Shown here: positions 33,228-44,719 of the stretch, piece after piece
How the letters are laid out: every line of letters begins with the position of its first letter
Position numbering within the stretch: the stretch's first letter is position 1
Assembly (NCBI GenBank): GCA_036346255.1
Contig: CM070628.1
Span: 12,973,840-13,037,839 of the forward strand
Length of the DNA: 64,000 nucleotides
Direction of reading: 5' to 3'
Origin: Ampelocalamus luodianensis
Lineage: Eukaryota; Streptophyta; Magnoliopsida; Poales; Poaceae
The notes under the pieces: generated by a model
What the model was told of the DNA's origin: nothing
Seen by the model: only the letters and a program-made list of their open reading frames with translations
Databases searched by the model: none
Program-made: the position numbers and the translations under genes

Positions 33228-35630
33228 TTGGTCCTTTTGGCTCTGGCTTTTGCCAAACCCACTCCTACATCCGCGGTTGAACAAGAAGGGGATGCTAATG
33301 CCGAAGAAGAAGTCGGAGATTCCAGCCACAGCGCGATGCACACAATGGCCGAAGCTCCCGGAGTTGCTGATGCTGTCAATGAAGACCCTGCGGAAGTAGC
33401 TCCTTCAGTCAGGCAAGCTACTGGGCTTACTGACGAGGGTGAGAAGATGGAAACCGTAGTGCAAAGGATGGATCTCAAAGACCAGGACTACATGGCATTG
33501 TCAGAAGATGAAGGATCCAACGACGAGGATGATATGGACCAGCAGGCGGTTCCATCCGAGTGGAACACATACCAATTTGACAACCTCGTTGTCAACGAAG
33601 GCACCCATGTGCCGTGGGAGTACGACCAAAGCGAGGTCAGGCAAGGAGCTACGTACAAATGCAAGGAGGCCGCGCAAGAGACGGTCAAATTCTGGGTCTT
33701 GTCGGTGCGGCACACATTCACAGTCGTCAAGTCTAACCTAAGATTCTACGACGTGAAGTGCGGCATAGAGGGATGCCCTTAGCGAGTGCACGTATTTCAA
33801 CCTAAGTATGACACAATAGTCCCTCACACATGTATCGTCGCTGAGTCAGTGCAGTCCCACAGGAACCTATCATTAGGCTTCATCGCCAACCTCATGTACG
33901 GTGAGATCGTGGATAATCTAGATTTTAAGCCACGATCCGTCATTCGGGCGATTGAAGTAAGGTTCCAGTACACAATCAGCTATGCCAAAACTTGGAGGGC
34001 AAAACAGAAGGCATTGGAATCAAGATTCAGCACTTTCGAGGACTCCTACCACAACCTCCCCGGCCAACTCCGAGTCATACAAGATAGGAATCCCGGCACT
34101 CATGTCGACATTCAAGATTTCACGCATTCGAAGTGGAGCAATAAGAGAGTACTGAAGCGAGCATTCTTCGTCTTTGGTCCATGCATCAATGCATTCCGGC
34201 ACTGCCATCCAATCTTGTGTGTGGATGGCACATTCCTGACTGGAAAGTACAATGGCCAGATACTGACTGCAATAGTGACGGACGGGAACAATCAAGTTCT
34301 TTACGTGGCATTCACTTTCGTTGAGAGTGAGAACACAGACAGCTGGTTGTGGTTCCTGAGGAATGTGAGGGTTTTTGTTGTACAGGGCCCTCCAAACGTA
34401 TGCGTCATACATGATCGGCATGCGGGCCTGCTGAGGACAATAACTGAGCTACATCAAGGAGAGAACGATCCACTTGCATAGCCGGATCTGCAGAGCAGGT
34501 GATGTATGAGGCACTTGGGTGCAAACTTCTACAAGCAATTCCGCAACAAAGACTTGATGCACCTGTTCAAGCGGTTGTGCAACCAGAACCAGCAGCAGAA
34601 GTTTGAAGCACTCTGGAAGATTCTGAATGAGCGAACCCAAATGCACAGAAAGAGGCAACGAAAAGGGCCACCCTAAGCGCTGACCAAGCCCCCGAAGCAT
34701 TGCCACAGCTACCCACAGATGGTCCCAGTGTGACGAGGAAGATAGGGACAGGTGAATTGCTTCTCGGACTGGATTAAGCACGAGCCTAAGAAGAAGTGGT
34801 CGTTGCTACATGACAGGGGTGATGCTCGATATGATGTCATGACAACCAATCTAGTCGAGGTGTACAACTGGGTCATGCACGGCGCAAGGTGCCTCCCTTT
34901 GGTTGGTATTATGGAGACAATTCTCCAAAGTACCACAAACTACTTTGTTGACAGAAGCAACAATGTGTCGCTCGTTATGGCAAATAACAAAGTAGTCTAC
35001 TCCGCCATGATCACCACGTACATGGAGGAAAAGAGCAAGAAGGGTGAGATGCACCGGCATTTAAGATGGGCACCAGAGAGCTTCGCTTTGAGATAATGTG
35101 CAGGGATAAAGGAAACTGCGGGACGAACCACGAGAGGATCACCCACGAGTGCACGCTACTCCGCGCTAGTTGCGTATGCACTTGCAACAAGCCCCTTCTT
35201 CTGCATAGGCCATGCTCCCATGTCATGGTCGTATGTTCGTGGCGTAGCATTCTGGGCAGTACCTCTTAGATTATTTCAACAAGAAGGAGGTGATGCAAAC
35301 CTGAATGCAGAGATGTATGGTTACGCCGTGGTTGACCATTTCACTGGCCATCCGACCTGAGAGCAACTAATTTGGGCCACGGACATTGATAGGCTAAAAG
35401 GGAAGGTTGACTAGCGACAGGTACGGCGCATCAGGAACGACATTGATGAAGCAGAAGCCGGACGGCATACGAATAAGTGCTCCATTTGCAGCGAGTCTAG
35501 GCACACCTTCAACAAATGCCCCACGAGAAATCCTCAGGACAAAGGAGACATCGGCACTCCGGACGTCGCCGCGGGGACCTCATCCAGCCACCTGACTCAA
35601 GGCAGTCCATATAGGGAACGTTGAGGTCGC
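33228..35630 (+). pseudogene. Mutator (MuDR-type) transposase, decayed
   Basis: The N-terminal part (33228-33782) has an acidic leader, then the MuDR DNA-binding domain ending ...FYDVKCGIEGCP. A TAG at 33780-33782 interrupts the frame, and the same frame continues from 33786 into the MULE catalytic domain, with HPILCVDGTFLTGKYNGQ and VCVIHDRHAGL, which carry the expected aspartates. TAG (34479-34481) and TGA (34500-34502) stop the frame again. Later pieces give KWSLLHDRGDARYDVMTTNL (34752-35096), a SWIM zinc finger (CTC ... CSH, about 35171-35222) and a CX2CX4HX4C knuckle (about 35478-35519). All domains are present in order, so the element was once autonomous. It is inactive now. Confidence 0.9.
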
Positions 35631-36664
35631 AGCCACGGGAAAACATAGACAGTTGTAATATGTGATTACCAATGTTGTGTATGTAGTGGTACTAAGATTA
35701 GAAATACTAGCATGTTGTAACTTATACTTTAGTTAGTACTTGCTTATTGTACTAGTATGGAACTAATTGTACCGTAATTATAAACTTTAACTTCATTTGC
35801 AGTGTCAATATTTCGTTGTTACCTATCCCTACAAAGCAGGACGTGGTGTTATCGTTGCGCTATTTCTCCAAAATTGTCCACCGTGTATGAATTCCCTGGC
35901 GCTTCGCAATATCACTTACCTTCCTACTTACGAATCATTGCCACCTCAATCGTCCTCACAAAATTCTTCAGAAATTTACCGCAGTAGAAAAACATATGAC
36001 GATCACAAAATGTTATTACGAGTCTAACAGATTCCATACCCTTAAGAATCTATGAAAATCACAAACAGACCAACCAACCTTGCCACCACCCTTTTATTTG
36101 CAAAGAATAACAACCCACATTCCTATCGCGAGTTGAACTGGTGACAAGAACACTGTTCACTTCTTATCGCAAGTTGAACTGGCGATAGGAAGCTGACCCG
36201 ACGACAGGGAGTCAACAGGGTTTCTGTCGCCAGTTCAACTGACTAGCGACAGGGACCTATCGCTGGTTTAAACGGCGACAGAGACCCATTTTTGTAATTT
36301 TTTGGGACGACTATTTATTTTTATAATTATTATTTTAAATAATATTATTTTAAAAAAAAATTGCCCAACACCACCTCGGCGCCCGCCCAAGACCGCCGCA
36401 CCTAGGTCTACCGAGGCCGCCTAGGACCGACTTTGGCCACCTAGGCAGCCTCCCCGCCTAGTCCAACGATTTCCATGAAATCGCGGCACCGCCCAGCGCC
36501 TGAGCCCCGATTAATCGCCACCTTGATCCAATTTTTTGAACACTAATTTGAATATGAAATTCGCTCTACATTTGTGAATATAAGACCATTCGAAATGAAG
36601 GGAGTATATCCGTAACATCATTTGCAACCATAGAAATAGCCTCCAGTTCTGCTCCATGTACCAT

Positions 36665-36843
36665 TAGGGGCGGATCTATATATAGCTACAGGGGTGCACG
36701 GGATACAGGGTCCAAAGTCGTTTTGCCTTATTAAAACTCATATACACATAGGTGTATATCCTGCAAGTTTAAGTCCCGTGACTACACACATGTGGTAATA
36801 TGCACCATGACATCCGATCAATTTCGTTGTAGATCCGCTACTG
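36665..36843. mobile_element. hAT-type MITE (179 bp)
   Basis: The ends TAGGGGCGGATCTA and, inverted, CAGTAGCGGATCTA are flanked by a perfect 8-bp duplication TGTACCAT (36657-36664 and 36844-36851). No coding capacity. Confidence 0.88.
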
Positions 36844-36851
36844 TGTACCAT

Positions 36852-38348
36852 GGTCCATTCTGCGTAAATGACAAAGAACTCGTATACAACCTCCAGTTTC
36901 TAAATCAGTTCAAACATAGCTATCAACCGATTAAAGCCAGAAGGCCACTTCTATGATGCATCCATTTATGAAGCATAAGTTTAAACTAGACAAAGATCGA
37001 AAAGCCCATCCATGATGCATCCGTGTTTTGAATGAGGGAATTACCTAGCCAATCATTCATTTGCACATCAAATATAGCATGCAAAGAGCACAACGTTTCT
37101 GATGTAAATGTAATAAGCAAAGAGCACACCATACAGAATTTATACCTTGAATGTTTCATGACAGCACTTGCCAAATAGACGTTCAGCTCAGCGTCAGTGG
37201 CAAAGTGGAAAAGGCATCAGCAATCCACTCTTTGGAGCAGTGTGGAACACAGAGGGCGAGGACATTGCCGAAGGCTTATATCAAACATAACTGCAAAAGA
37301 TATGTAGATAAATTTGAAAACAGTGAATCACATGTTCATTATAAAACTCTCCATGCACTAAATCAATAAAAATGACCAAAGATGAAATGAAGGGTATAGA
37401 AAAACATATTACTACATTAGAGCATACCATGAAGAAATGGTTGTCTTTCACCTAGAAGAAAACACCTACTCCATCTCCATCTCCTGGAGGGAGGTAACTC
37501 TGGGATTCAGGAGGTGAGGGAAGGACGATGGGGATAATGGCTAGGGAAACACATCGGTTTTGAGAGTTGATAGATCAGATAGTGTGTGCTAAGGAATTTA
37601 TTCAGTTTTCCTCTCTTTTATTGGCCTTTTAATTAACACATTTTTGAGATCTTTTCTAAATATATAAACCTGACTCAAGAGAATGTAGTAAGGCTGTGTA
37701 AGTATTTTTCTAAGAACAACGACACTTTGTTGGCACAACTATATTACAGATTGAGAATTTGAGATTACATAGAAATCCGGGGACCAACCTCACTAGCAAT
37801 GAATAACCTCGCATCTGCAACATGGAATTTAAACCTTAATCCACAGGTAATGAGATCTGAATTCTGGTCTCCACCAGAGCAACTGAGCATCTAAATAATC
37901 ATTAGCAACTGAGCATCTAAATAGTCATTCTATATTTCTATATCTGCTAGCTTAACTACTCGCTATAAGTTGGCTTTAAAAAAATGTTTAGCAGTCCAAT
38001 ATTATAGATGCTCGAAAATTCTGGAAATATTTTTTGGAATACAATCAACTATTTTGGCCACTGATTCACTGTTATTTTTAAAATAAGTCTTCCAGATAAT
38101 CCAACCATTGGTCAAGAGTTGATTTGCTAACCTTCAGATTTCCAGCTTCTGAAAAAAAAAAGTTTCCCGAAGAAGCCACAAATTTGTCCCCAACTTCAGC
38201 TTTTCCAAGCAAGAAGCTGAAACTAGGCCAAACACCCAATACAGTAACAAGAAGGTTATTAAGCTCCAAACCCTAGGTTCATAGTATACCACCCATTAGG
38301 CCCTTCTGAATAGAAGGGAAACAAGTCTCAGCCATCACTTTGCCCTAC
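36852..38348. other. Spacer, possible gene relic, not recognised
   Basis: Short open pieces on the minus strand around 36986-37174 and 37250-37470 look partly exon-like, with GT/AG-like borders and an A/G-rich coding-like tract near 37450-37500. None matches a family I can name, and the joins are not consistent. The region could hold remnants of an interrupted gene. Confidence 0.3.
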
Positions 38349-38353
38349 ATATC

Positions 38354-38859
38354 TGTCATGGGCAGTGGCCGGTCCAACCGAAGCAAAGGACATGGGTTAG
38401 GCAGCAGCACCAGCAGCACATATACGTGCAGAAGTTGAGGAGATCAGCACTAGCGGCTGGCCGGCAAGACGTCCAGGACCATGTGCAGAGTCCACGTTCA
38501 GAAGGAATAGATCAAGAGGATTAGGAAAGATGTGTTCATATTTAGTTAGGAAAGCAAGAGTCCAGATAGGTTAGTACAGTAAGTTGACATGCTTGTTCAG
38601 GATGTGTTCATACATGCTAGTAGTCGTGTTTAGGACATTAGGCAAGTTAGATGATTCTGTAACAGGAAGGGTCCAATTACTCCTTATAAAAGGAAGGATC
38701 CTTGTACGTGGTTATGAAGGAAGAAAGATGAATTAATCTAATCTCCCTCGTAAGGTTCTGTCATCCCAGTCTATAGTCTAACCTCTCATCCCACTAAACC
38801 AACGTTGCCTAGCCTTCTTCCTAGCGGTGTTACCCTGTTATGAACTAAGGTTCATGACA
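38354..38859 (+). mobile_element. Solo LTR (506 bp), related to the TRIM LTRs at 49-52 kb
   Basis: It begins TGTCATGGGC and ends GGTTCATGACA, flanked by the 5-bp duplication ATATC (38349-38353 and 38860-38864). It shares with the LTRs at 50558 and 51442 a CTTATAAAAGG TATA-like region, the tract CATCCCAGTCTATAGTCTAA and the TTATGAAC.AAGGTTCAT tail. No interior remains. Confidence 0.88.
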
Positions 38860-38864
38860 ATATC

Positions 38865-39552
38865 AGTGCGGGGCATTGGGAGTTTTCAGGGGTCTTAACA
38901 GAAAACATGGAGTTTTGCCATTCATTTTGCAAAACATGATGCATAGAATTCTTCCAAACCCAAACATTTCCCATTCATTCTGCAAAACCTGATCTATAGA
39001 TATATTATTCTCATGTGTCAACTTATACAGCCTTGCATATTGTGTGAAAAGACTCTGTCCAAATCCAATTATCATCACAAAACCTCACCTTTCATCTCTC
39101 TCCTGTCCTAAATGTATAGAGCTGGTTCTGTTAGGCACTATTCAAATACAGCAAGTTCTGCCATTCTATTCTTGCCCCATCAAGGCAACAATAGTCAAAT
39201 CACAACAAAATTAATTTTTTTTGGAAAGAAGATTTCAGTTCACCATTTTCCAAAATCATCCGTTGTCTCGTAAAATGTTGAATATCTGATTCGCACATTT
39301 CCACTTTGTGATGTAGGCTCTAAAGAGTCAGCTTGGTTTGTACAAAGCACACAATTTGAACAGTTGTCAGTTTCTAAAAACTAATCTTAAACAGCTGAAA
39401 TGAGTCAAATGACTGCCAATATCAATTTATAAATTATCAAATGCATGTCTTCGAGCAAGTCCACATCTAAATATAACCATGCAGGATACACAGATGTCAA
39501 GTCCACATCTAAATATAGCTAGTCAGGATACACAATCATGTAATAAGGAAAA
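38865..39552. other. Spacer, partly homologous to the mTERF gene 3 flank
   Basis: No gene is seen. The end (around 39528, TCAGGATACACA) resembles 53920-53932 beyond mTERF gene 3, so part of the 3' flank belongs to the duplicated segment. A short TGCAGGATACACAGATGTCAAG / TCAGGATACACA duplication occurs near 39480-39530. Confidence 0.4.
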
Positions 39553-39560
39553 CCAAAGAA

Positions 39561-40381
39561 CAAGGTTATTAAGTCGTATAGTCGAGTCGAGTCGGCATGC
39601 TACCGACTTGCCAATTAGTCGCGACTAGTCCCGACTAGTCGTCGACTAGTCTACTACTACTTGCTGGTTACTTCTACTACTAGCTGCCTTCTACTGCTAC
39701 TACTACTTGCTGCTGTTAGTACAGTACTGCACTGCCTGCTACTACCCAGGATCAGAGGGGAAGAATAGTCGGATCTTGATCTAGAAGAAAGCAGCAAAAC
39801 TGAGTCTGATAGAAGGTAGGAAAGGAAGGAAAGAACAGAGCAGCAAAACAGAAAAGAAAAACTAGGATCAAGAACAGAGCAGCAAAACGGAGCAGCACCT
39901 GGCTCGATCTACTTCTTGCGAGGGGTGGCGGAGGGGCATTGCCGGCGGTGACTCCCTCTTCGAGGCTGCGACGGCGAGGTTGGCTAGGAGATGGGGAGGG
40001 ATTGCTCCATGTTGCCTCTGCCCTCTGCTTCACGCACGCCACCTCTGCCCCTCCCATTAAAAGCACCGTCTGAGCCAAGTACATCAGCTGCCTACAAACT
40101 TAGGGCAGGGATGCAGAGTTGTGATGCCGCCTCTGCCCTCTGTTTCACGCACACCACCGCTTCCTCCTCCCCCTTACCCTCCTTCCTCGTACCCCCCCCC
40201 CCCGGCCCCCGTCCTCCCCCTCCCTTCCAGCAAGTCGAGTGGCTAGCCATACTCGACTAGTCGCGACTAACCACCGATTAGTCGGCAAGTCGGGTAACTA
40301 GCCCTCCTAGTCGAGTCGATGGCTCTAGTCAGAAGCTATGCACCGACTTGTCGCGACTAATCGAGCGACTTAATAACAATG
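39561..40381. mobile_element. Non-autonomous hAT element (821 bp)
   Basis: The ends CAAGGTTATTAAGTCG and, inverted, CATTGTTATTAAGTCG are flanked by a perfect 8-bp duplication CCAAAGAA (39553-39560 and 40382-40389). Both subterminal regions are packed with GACTAGTCG / CGACTAGTC motifs, likely transposase sites. A C12 run (about 40192-40203) and a CTACTACTA tract lie inside. No transposase. The matching place beside mTERF gene 3 (about 53957-53972) lacks it. Confidence 0.92.
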
Positions 40382-40542
40382 CCAAAGAAAAAGTTAAACC
40401 CGCTGCAAATGAAGTCAATGATGTTCACACCAAGAAATTTCATTCCACGAGTCCATATATGGCTAGATGAGAATCAAAGTCTGCAGCTCTTCTTTTTCAT
40501 GAATTAGTAACGCTACAGAGGATCACCTATAGCAAAATTGTA

Positions 40543-40735
40543 CTCCCTCTGTTCTTTTTTAAGTGACGTTTTTTACTTTTCACAGTCTACAAGATGTGAC
40601 TTTGACCGTTACTTTTTGTAACTTTATCTTATCATATACTAATAAAATTATAATATTATGAAATTGCTTCTAACGACAAATCTAAAGTTCGACGGCACAG
40701 ATTCTATGGTGTCACTAAAAAAAGAACGGATGGAG
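40543..40735. mobile_element. Stowaway MITE (193 bp)
   Basis: The ends CTCCCTCTGTTCTTTTTTA and, inverted, CTCCATCCGTTCTTTTTTTA are the classic Stowaway sequence. TA flanks both sides (40541-40542 and 40736-40737). In the homologous 3' flank of mTERF gene 3 the corresponding stretch (around 54105-54135, AGCAAAATTGTAAGGCATTA) has no insert, which shows the empty site. Confidence 0.93.
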
Positions 40736-40816
40736 TAAATAATTAGAAGAATGGACCAAGAGGGTGGCAAACCTTATAATCTTCCTCCCAACACAGCAAT
40801 CATAGTAGTACATTAT

Positions 40817-41989
40817 CTAGTTTTGTTTTGTCTTCTCAGATAGTAACTCCATAGGTACTTTCCCAGCACAGCTAGAAGCATAAACATCAGCGAGGCCTGG
40901 AACACTCTCCTTGTAAGGATGCACGAACTTTTCAAGAAACTTCTTCTCGGTTAGCGAGGCAGCAGAATAGTAGTCAGACTTGACATTCAGCAATCCCTTC
41001 GCCTTGAGAAGCTTGAGCAAGCAGTGCCGGGGTAACAAACGGCGCTCAAGGCTGTACTTGAGCAGCACTGGCCTTTGAGCAATGTAAGGTATCTCCAGCC
41101 CAGCATCCTTTGTCAAGAAATCCACATTCCTCCGCAGCCTTTCCTCGGACATGGTCAGGATACCCGGCATTTTCCTCACAGCTATCAACACGTCATCCTG
41201 TGACCAACCAAGCATCTCAAGGATCCCAATTTTCTCGGTGAGCTTCTCCCGACTTTGGACCGTGAACGCCACAAGTGCGTAGTGGAACATCCGCGACTCC
41301 TGCCGCACCCCAAACTTATCAATGTGCACCAAAGCGTCCTGGATGTGCTTAGGTCTCCTGATGAGCACCCGGGAAATGAAAGGTTCAGAAAAACGACAGG
41401 CCCTTATCCCGCATTGCTGGAGGAGGGCCAGGTTGGGCTTGGCCACCTTCTCGAGGTCAGCGGAGAGGAGACTGGAGTTCATCTTCAGGGCCTTGAGGAG
41501 CTTTTCGAATGAGCCGAAGACCGAGAGCCAAAAGCCAAGGTTGCGGCCGAGGGAACTGCAGCGGAAGGAGGATCGGGCGAGCGGGATGAGCCGCGCGATC
41601 TGGGAGCGCGAGAGGCCAATGTTTCTGAGCTCGGTGACGCGGAGAGCCAGGTTCCTCTCCACGCTAGCGCAGAGGAACCGTGGGTCGACGGCGACGAGGG
41701 CGACGACGGCGGAGCGGGGGACGCCGAGGCCGTTGAGGAAGGCGAGGACGGCGTCGGGCTTGGAGGAAGAGCTGATATGGGACAGCTTCTTGGATGCCTT
41801 GAGTGCTTGGGCTTCGGAGAGGCCGCAGGTGGCGACGAGGTAGTCCTCGACGGAGAAAGGGTTTAGGGGAATGGATGTGGTGGTGGAGAGGAAGGGGTGA
41901 AGAGTGAAGAGAGGAGTGACGGGGGAGGCGGGGAGACCGGATGGGCAGTGGAGGAGGAGAGAGAGAATGCGCGTCCGGAGGTGGATCAT
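40817..41989 (-). CDS. mTERF family protein, gene 2 (390 aa)
   Basis: Closest paralogue of gene 3. Residues 1-45 are a basic, Ser/Leu-rich likely transit peptide. The mTERF repeats start at SVEDYLVATCGL, pass through DAVLAFLNGLGVPRSAVVAL and VAVDPRFLCASV, and end with IAQRPVLLKYSLERRLLPRH near residue 300. The C-terminus SCAGKVPMELLSEKTKQN is longer than in gene 3. The start codon agrees with both paralogues (MIHL). The gene is one uninterrupted exon with no frame damage, so it is probably functional. It presumably acts in organelle gene expression; the exact target cannot be read. The 3' flank carries a Stowaway MITE and a hAT element. A TGGGCC lies about 125 bp upstream (42114-42119 inverted). 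Confidence 0.93.
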   Translation of the reverse strand: MIHLRTRILSLLLHCPSGLPASPVTPLFTLHPFLSTTTSIPLNPFSVEDYLVATCGLSEAQALKASKKLSHISSSSKPDAVLAFLNGLGVPRSAVVALVAVDPRFLCASVERNLALRVTELRNIGLSRSQIARLIPLARSSFRCSSLGRNLGFWLSVFGSFEKLLKALKMNSSLLSADLEKVAKPNLALLQQCGIRACRFSEPFISRVLIRRPKHIQDALVHIDKFGVRQESRMFHYALVAFTVQSREKLTEKIGILEMLGWSQDDVLIAVRKMPGILTMSEERLRRNVDFLTKDAGLEIPYIAQRPVLLKYSLERRLLPRHCLLKLLKAKGLLNVKSDYYSAASLTEKKFLEKFVHPYKESVPGLADVYASSCAGKVPMELLSEKTKQN

Positions 41990-42119
41990 GGCGCTGCGGC
42001 GGCGGCTGGCCGGCGGAAATGTTAGCGGCGGCTGGGAAATATTGCAGGGCTTAGAAAATCTTGGAATTTTTTCCTTCTCTTTTGGAAAAATTCTTCTTTC
42101 CTAAGCCCCAACCGGCCCA

Positions 42120-42616
42120 GCGTTTACCTTCGCGTGAAAAAGTGGAGCAGATCACTGCAAACCTAGGCATATGTTGGGGCCGGACTTCAAAATATTAGAC
42201 CCGACTCCCGAGCCATGTCCAAACTGTCCGAAATGCCCAAAGCCCCAAGTGGCGTAGAATATTGTTTCGCTGTATGCCGTGTATCGTGCTTCCTCTCGTT
42301 CAAAATATAAGGTTCATAATTTTTTTTAAATTTTGTATCAGTATATAAGACGTGCATAAAGATTTAACAATCATTTCTCTCATTTACCATCATTCATTTT
42401 CTCACTCTTCATCATTTATAAGTGAACATTCGCACTAACAATTCTCTCTGTCATTCTCTAGACATTAATACGAGAGAGATCATCGTCATTTCTCTATATC
42501 ATTCTTTGGTTTTACAACTTACTTAATCTATGTGCCTGATCAAAATTCGTGCAACGGGAAGGGGGCAAAATAACACAATCTAAATAAATGTCTGTAGACA
42601 AATAAGCAAGGCCAAA
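42120..42616. other. Spacer upstream of mTERF gene 2
   Basis: No gene is seen. GTTCAAAATATAAGG near 42299 resembles a Stowaway-like end, but no matching partner is present. Confidence 0.35.
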
Positions 42617-43553
42617 TGATGAGGACATCCCTACTACTACTACCTCTTCCACTCCAAGTGTGCATGAAGATGTTTATGAAGCACCAAAAGGTCCAATGAC
42701 TAGAGAAGAGCTAAACTTCTAAATCAACAGGTGTTGTTGTTTCTTAATGAATTTCCTAATATCTTTGATGAGAATTGACTACTACCTAATACAAAGACGT
42801 GTGTTTTCAGGTATGAATATTGTGAGAACTTTGGACCCAAGAGGGAGGCCGGGAGCAAAGTCGTAAAGGAGAGCTACACATGCAGCCAGCATGGGGCCAT
42901 GACCCATACGGCCAACCAAGGAGGCAAGGTCCATGCGGTCAAGGAGGAAAGTCCGTACGGGAAAGGATTCCAAGCCGTATGGTCCAAAACCAAGCTCAAG
43001 CTACAAGGGCAGACCCAACCTCATGAAGAACCAGCCCAAGGTGGAGGGAAGGCCACGCCCAAGCCACGTCCAAGCCCACATCATTTCTGTTGTGCGAGCC
43101 AGAAAGAGCAAAAACGAATTGAAGTTTAGATTTGTGAGTCCGAACCAAAGATAGATGTTTGAGTCGGTTGTTTGGCGGAACTAAACCCCCAGCCGCCCCT
43201 AGGATGCATACGGTGTGGGAAGGGTACCATAAAAGCACCGTGACCTTCCATGTATCAGGGGACCATATTTTTTGGAGATAATAGATTGATTTCAGTTCTT
43301 GTTTCTCCAAGCATGGCCGAATCATGTCCTTGAGGGAAATTGAGAATTCTTCATAAATTGAGATCGTTCAACCTTTCCACTGGGAATTGGGAGCGCGATA
43401 GGGCTTCGCTTGGTGGTCGTGAAGTCCGATGCGTGTGTTCTCGCAAATTAAAGAGTATTCGTTCTTGCATTGGCAATGGAGGATCACTACGATTTGAGAG
43501 GCTGCACGTGAGTATCTTAATCCTACGTCGAGAAGATCGGGCGACCCGTATCA
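42617..43553 (+). repeat. 5' LTR (937 bp) of the pol-less gypsy-type element
   Basis: It begins TGATGAGGAC and ends CGTATCA, four bases short of the primer binding site. It contains the end of a gag/pol-type protein frame (VHEAPKGPMTRA-like), as the 3' copy does. Confidence 0.8.
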
Positions 43554-43556
43554 TCT

Positions 43557-43568
43557 TGGTATCAGAGC
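43557..43568 (+). other. Primer binding site (initiator-Met tRNA)
   Basis: TGGTATCAGAGC lies three bases after the 5' LTR, the standard plant position. Confidence 0.88.
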
Positions 43569-44719
43569 GCGGTTGATTCGGTAGGATTATTTATCCCTAG
43601 ATTAGATTGATTTTATTTGCTGTTCTTAATACCTAGAGTTCATAAACCAAAAATTGCAACACAAAAATTCTAAACCCTAGTTTTTGCATCTGTTATTTCC
43701 TGTGAGTTTAGTTAGGTTTTAATCCATTAGAATTTTTGTTTAGTGCTGATCGTAGTATTCTTTTGCATTACTTAATCTTTGTGTAAAAGCGATGCGCTCT
43801 GAGTGTGTCACATCTGCGAGGACTCGCGACGCTACAAAGACGCGAACGCTCTGATGATATGCGTCTCGCTACAATGACTGATCGCAATAGTGTTCGCGCT
43901 GCTACGATGTTTGACCACTACGATTACATGAAAGTTGTGAACAGTGGCACAAAAAAATCTCTTTCGAGACTAGTCTTTAATAATTGCTTAGGAGCTGTTC
44001 ATTGAGTTATTTACACTAGCTGAAAATTTGAATTTGTGCAAGGAGAGCTTAAACCCTAGTTTCGGCAACAACAAAAAAAAAGGAAGAAAAGACAAGCCAC
44101 AAGTTCAAAAAAAAAAACTGTGGTTATGAAGTAAAAAGAAAGAAAGAAAGAATAGAAGAAGATATTAGCCGAAACTTGGAAAAAAGATAACCTTAGTTCA
44201 TAAATTTCAGATTGTGTATTTAATTTCTTTGAACAATCTTGTTCCCTTACATTTCATATTATTGCAATTGGCTAGCGTCTCTCCTAGTACTTGGTGCAAA
44301 AACGAGCTAGTTTTCATCTCAATTTCATATTGTATCTCACTAGCTCATTTCTTTGTTTGCATTGAGTCATATTGATCTTTGCGTGTGCGTTCATATACTT
44401 CACTTAAACCTTTTGGATCAACACTTAGACAAAGTATTCTAGCTTGGATTATTACTTAGCTTTACAATATCAAGAATTTCATATTGCTAGGATATACACC
44501 TCCATACCAAGCTCCACCAAATAACCGTTGTTGTGCAACTGTAAACACTCTTAAATTCGCTTGATCATCACTTTGTTGTTGCGACTACTACTAAGTGTAA
44601 GTTTAGTTTGGCCTCAATTCGCTTCGAAAAGGTAAGAACTTTGCTTGGGAGAGAAAAGAGTGAGATTGAGTGATTTTCACAAAATTGTACATATTCTTTG
44701 TTTTACTACTAACCATGGG

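Larger units (their letters stand above)
32481..36360 (+). mobile_element. MULE (Mutator-like element) with long terminal inverted repeats
   Basis: The left end starts TTTTTTTAAAATAATATTATTTT and continues through ...GGCGACAGGGACCCTGTTGACTCCC. The right end is its inverted copy, including CTGTCGCCAGTTCAACT and AAATGGGTCTCTG. The matching terminal arms are about 100-135 bp. A decayed Mutator transposase lies between them on the plus strand. No clear 9-bp duplication was found at the edges. The element sits inside the hAT element at 31691-36545. Confidence 0.8.
31691..36545. mobile_element. hAT element with a nested MULE (TSD ATTTGAAT)
   Basis: The left end CAATGTTCACCAAGGCGCC and the right end, inverted, TAGTGTTCAAAAAATTGG share YARTGTTCA. 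They are flanked by a perfect 8-bp duplication ATTTGAAT (31683-31690 and 36546-36553), the hAT hallmark. Subterminal AGGCG/CCTAGGCG motifs are rich on both sides. Without the nested MULE the element is about 975 bp and encodes no transposase. Confidence 0.85.

Noticed and set aside
32472..36369. 9-bp target duplication for the MULE
   Set aside because: The bases next to the arms (left CAGTGCCGA, right TTGCCCAAC) do not match at any small shift.
36480..36606. GAATGAAGGGAGTAT near 36590, like the right end of a Stowaway MITE
   Set aside because: No left end or TA flank pairs with it; probably a relic, too short to support.
33121..40203. Poly-C runs at 33121 and 40192 as functional elements
   Set aside because: Simple homopolymers, likely length errors or slippage; no motif context.
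42285..42530. Possible MITE starting GTTCAAAATATAAGG
   Set aside because: No inverted partner end and no TA duplication could be found.
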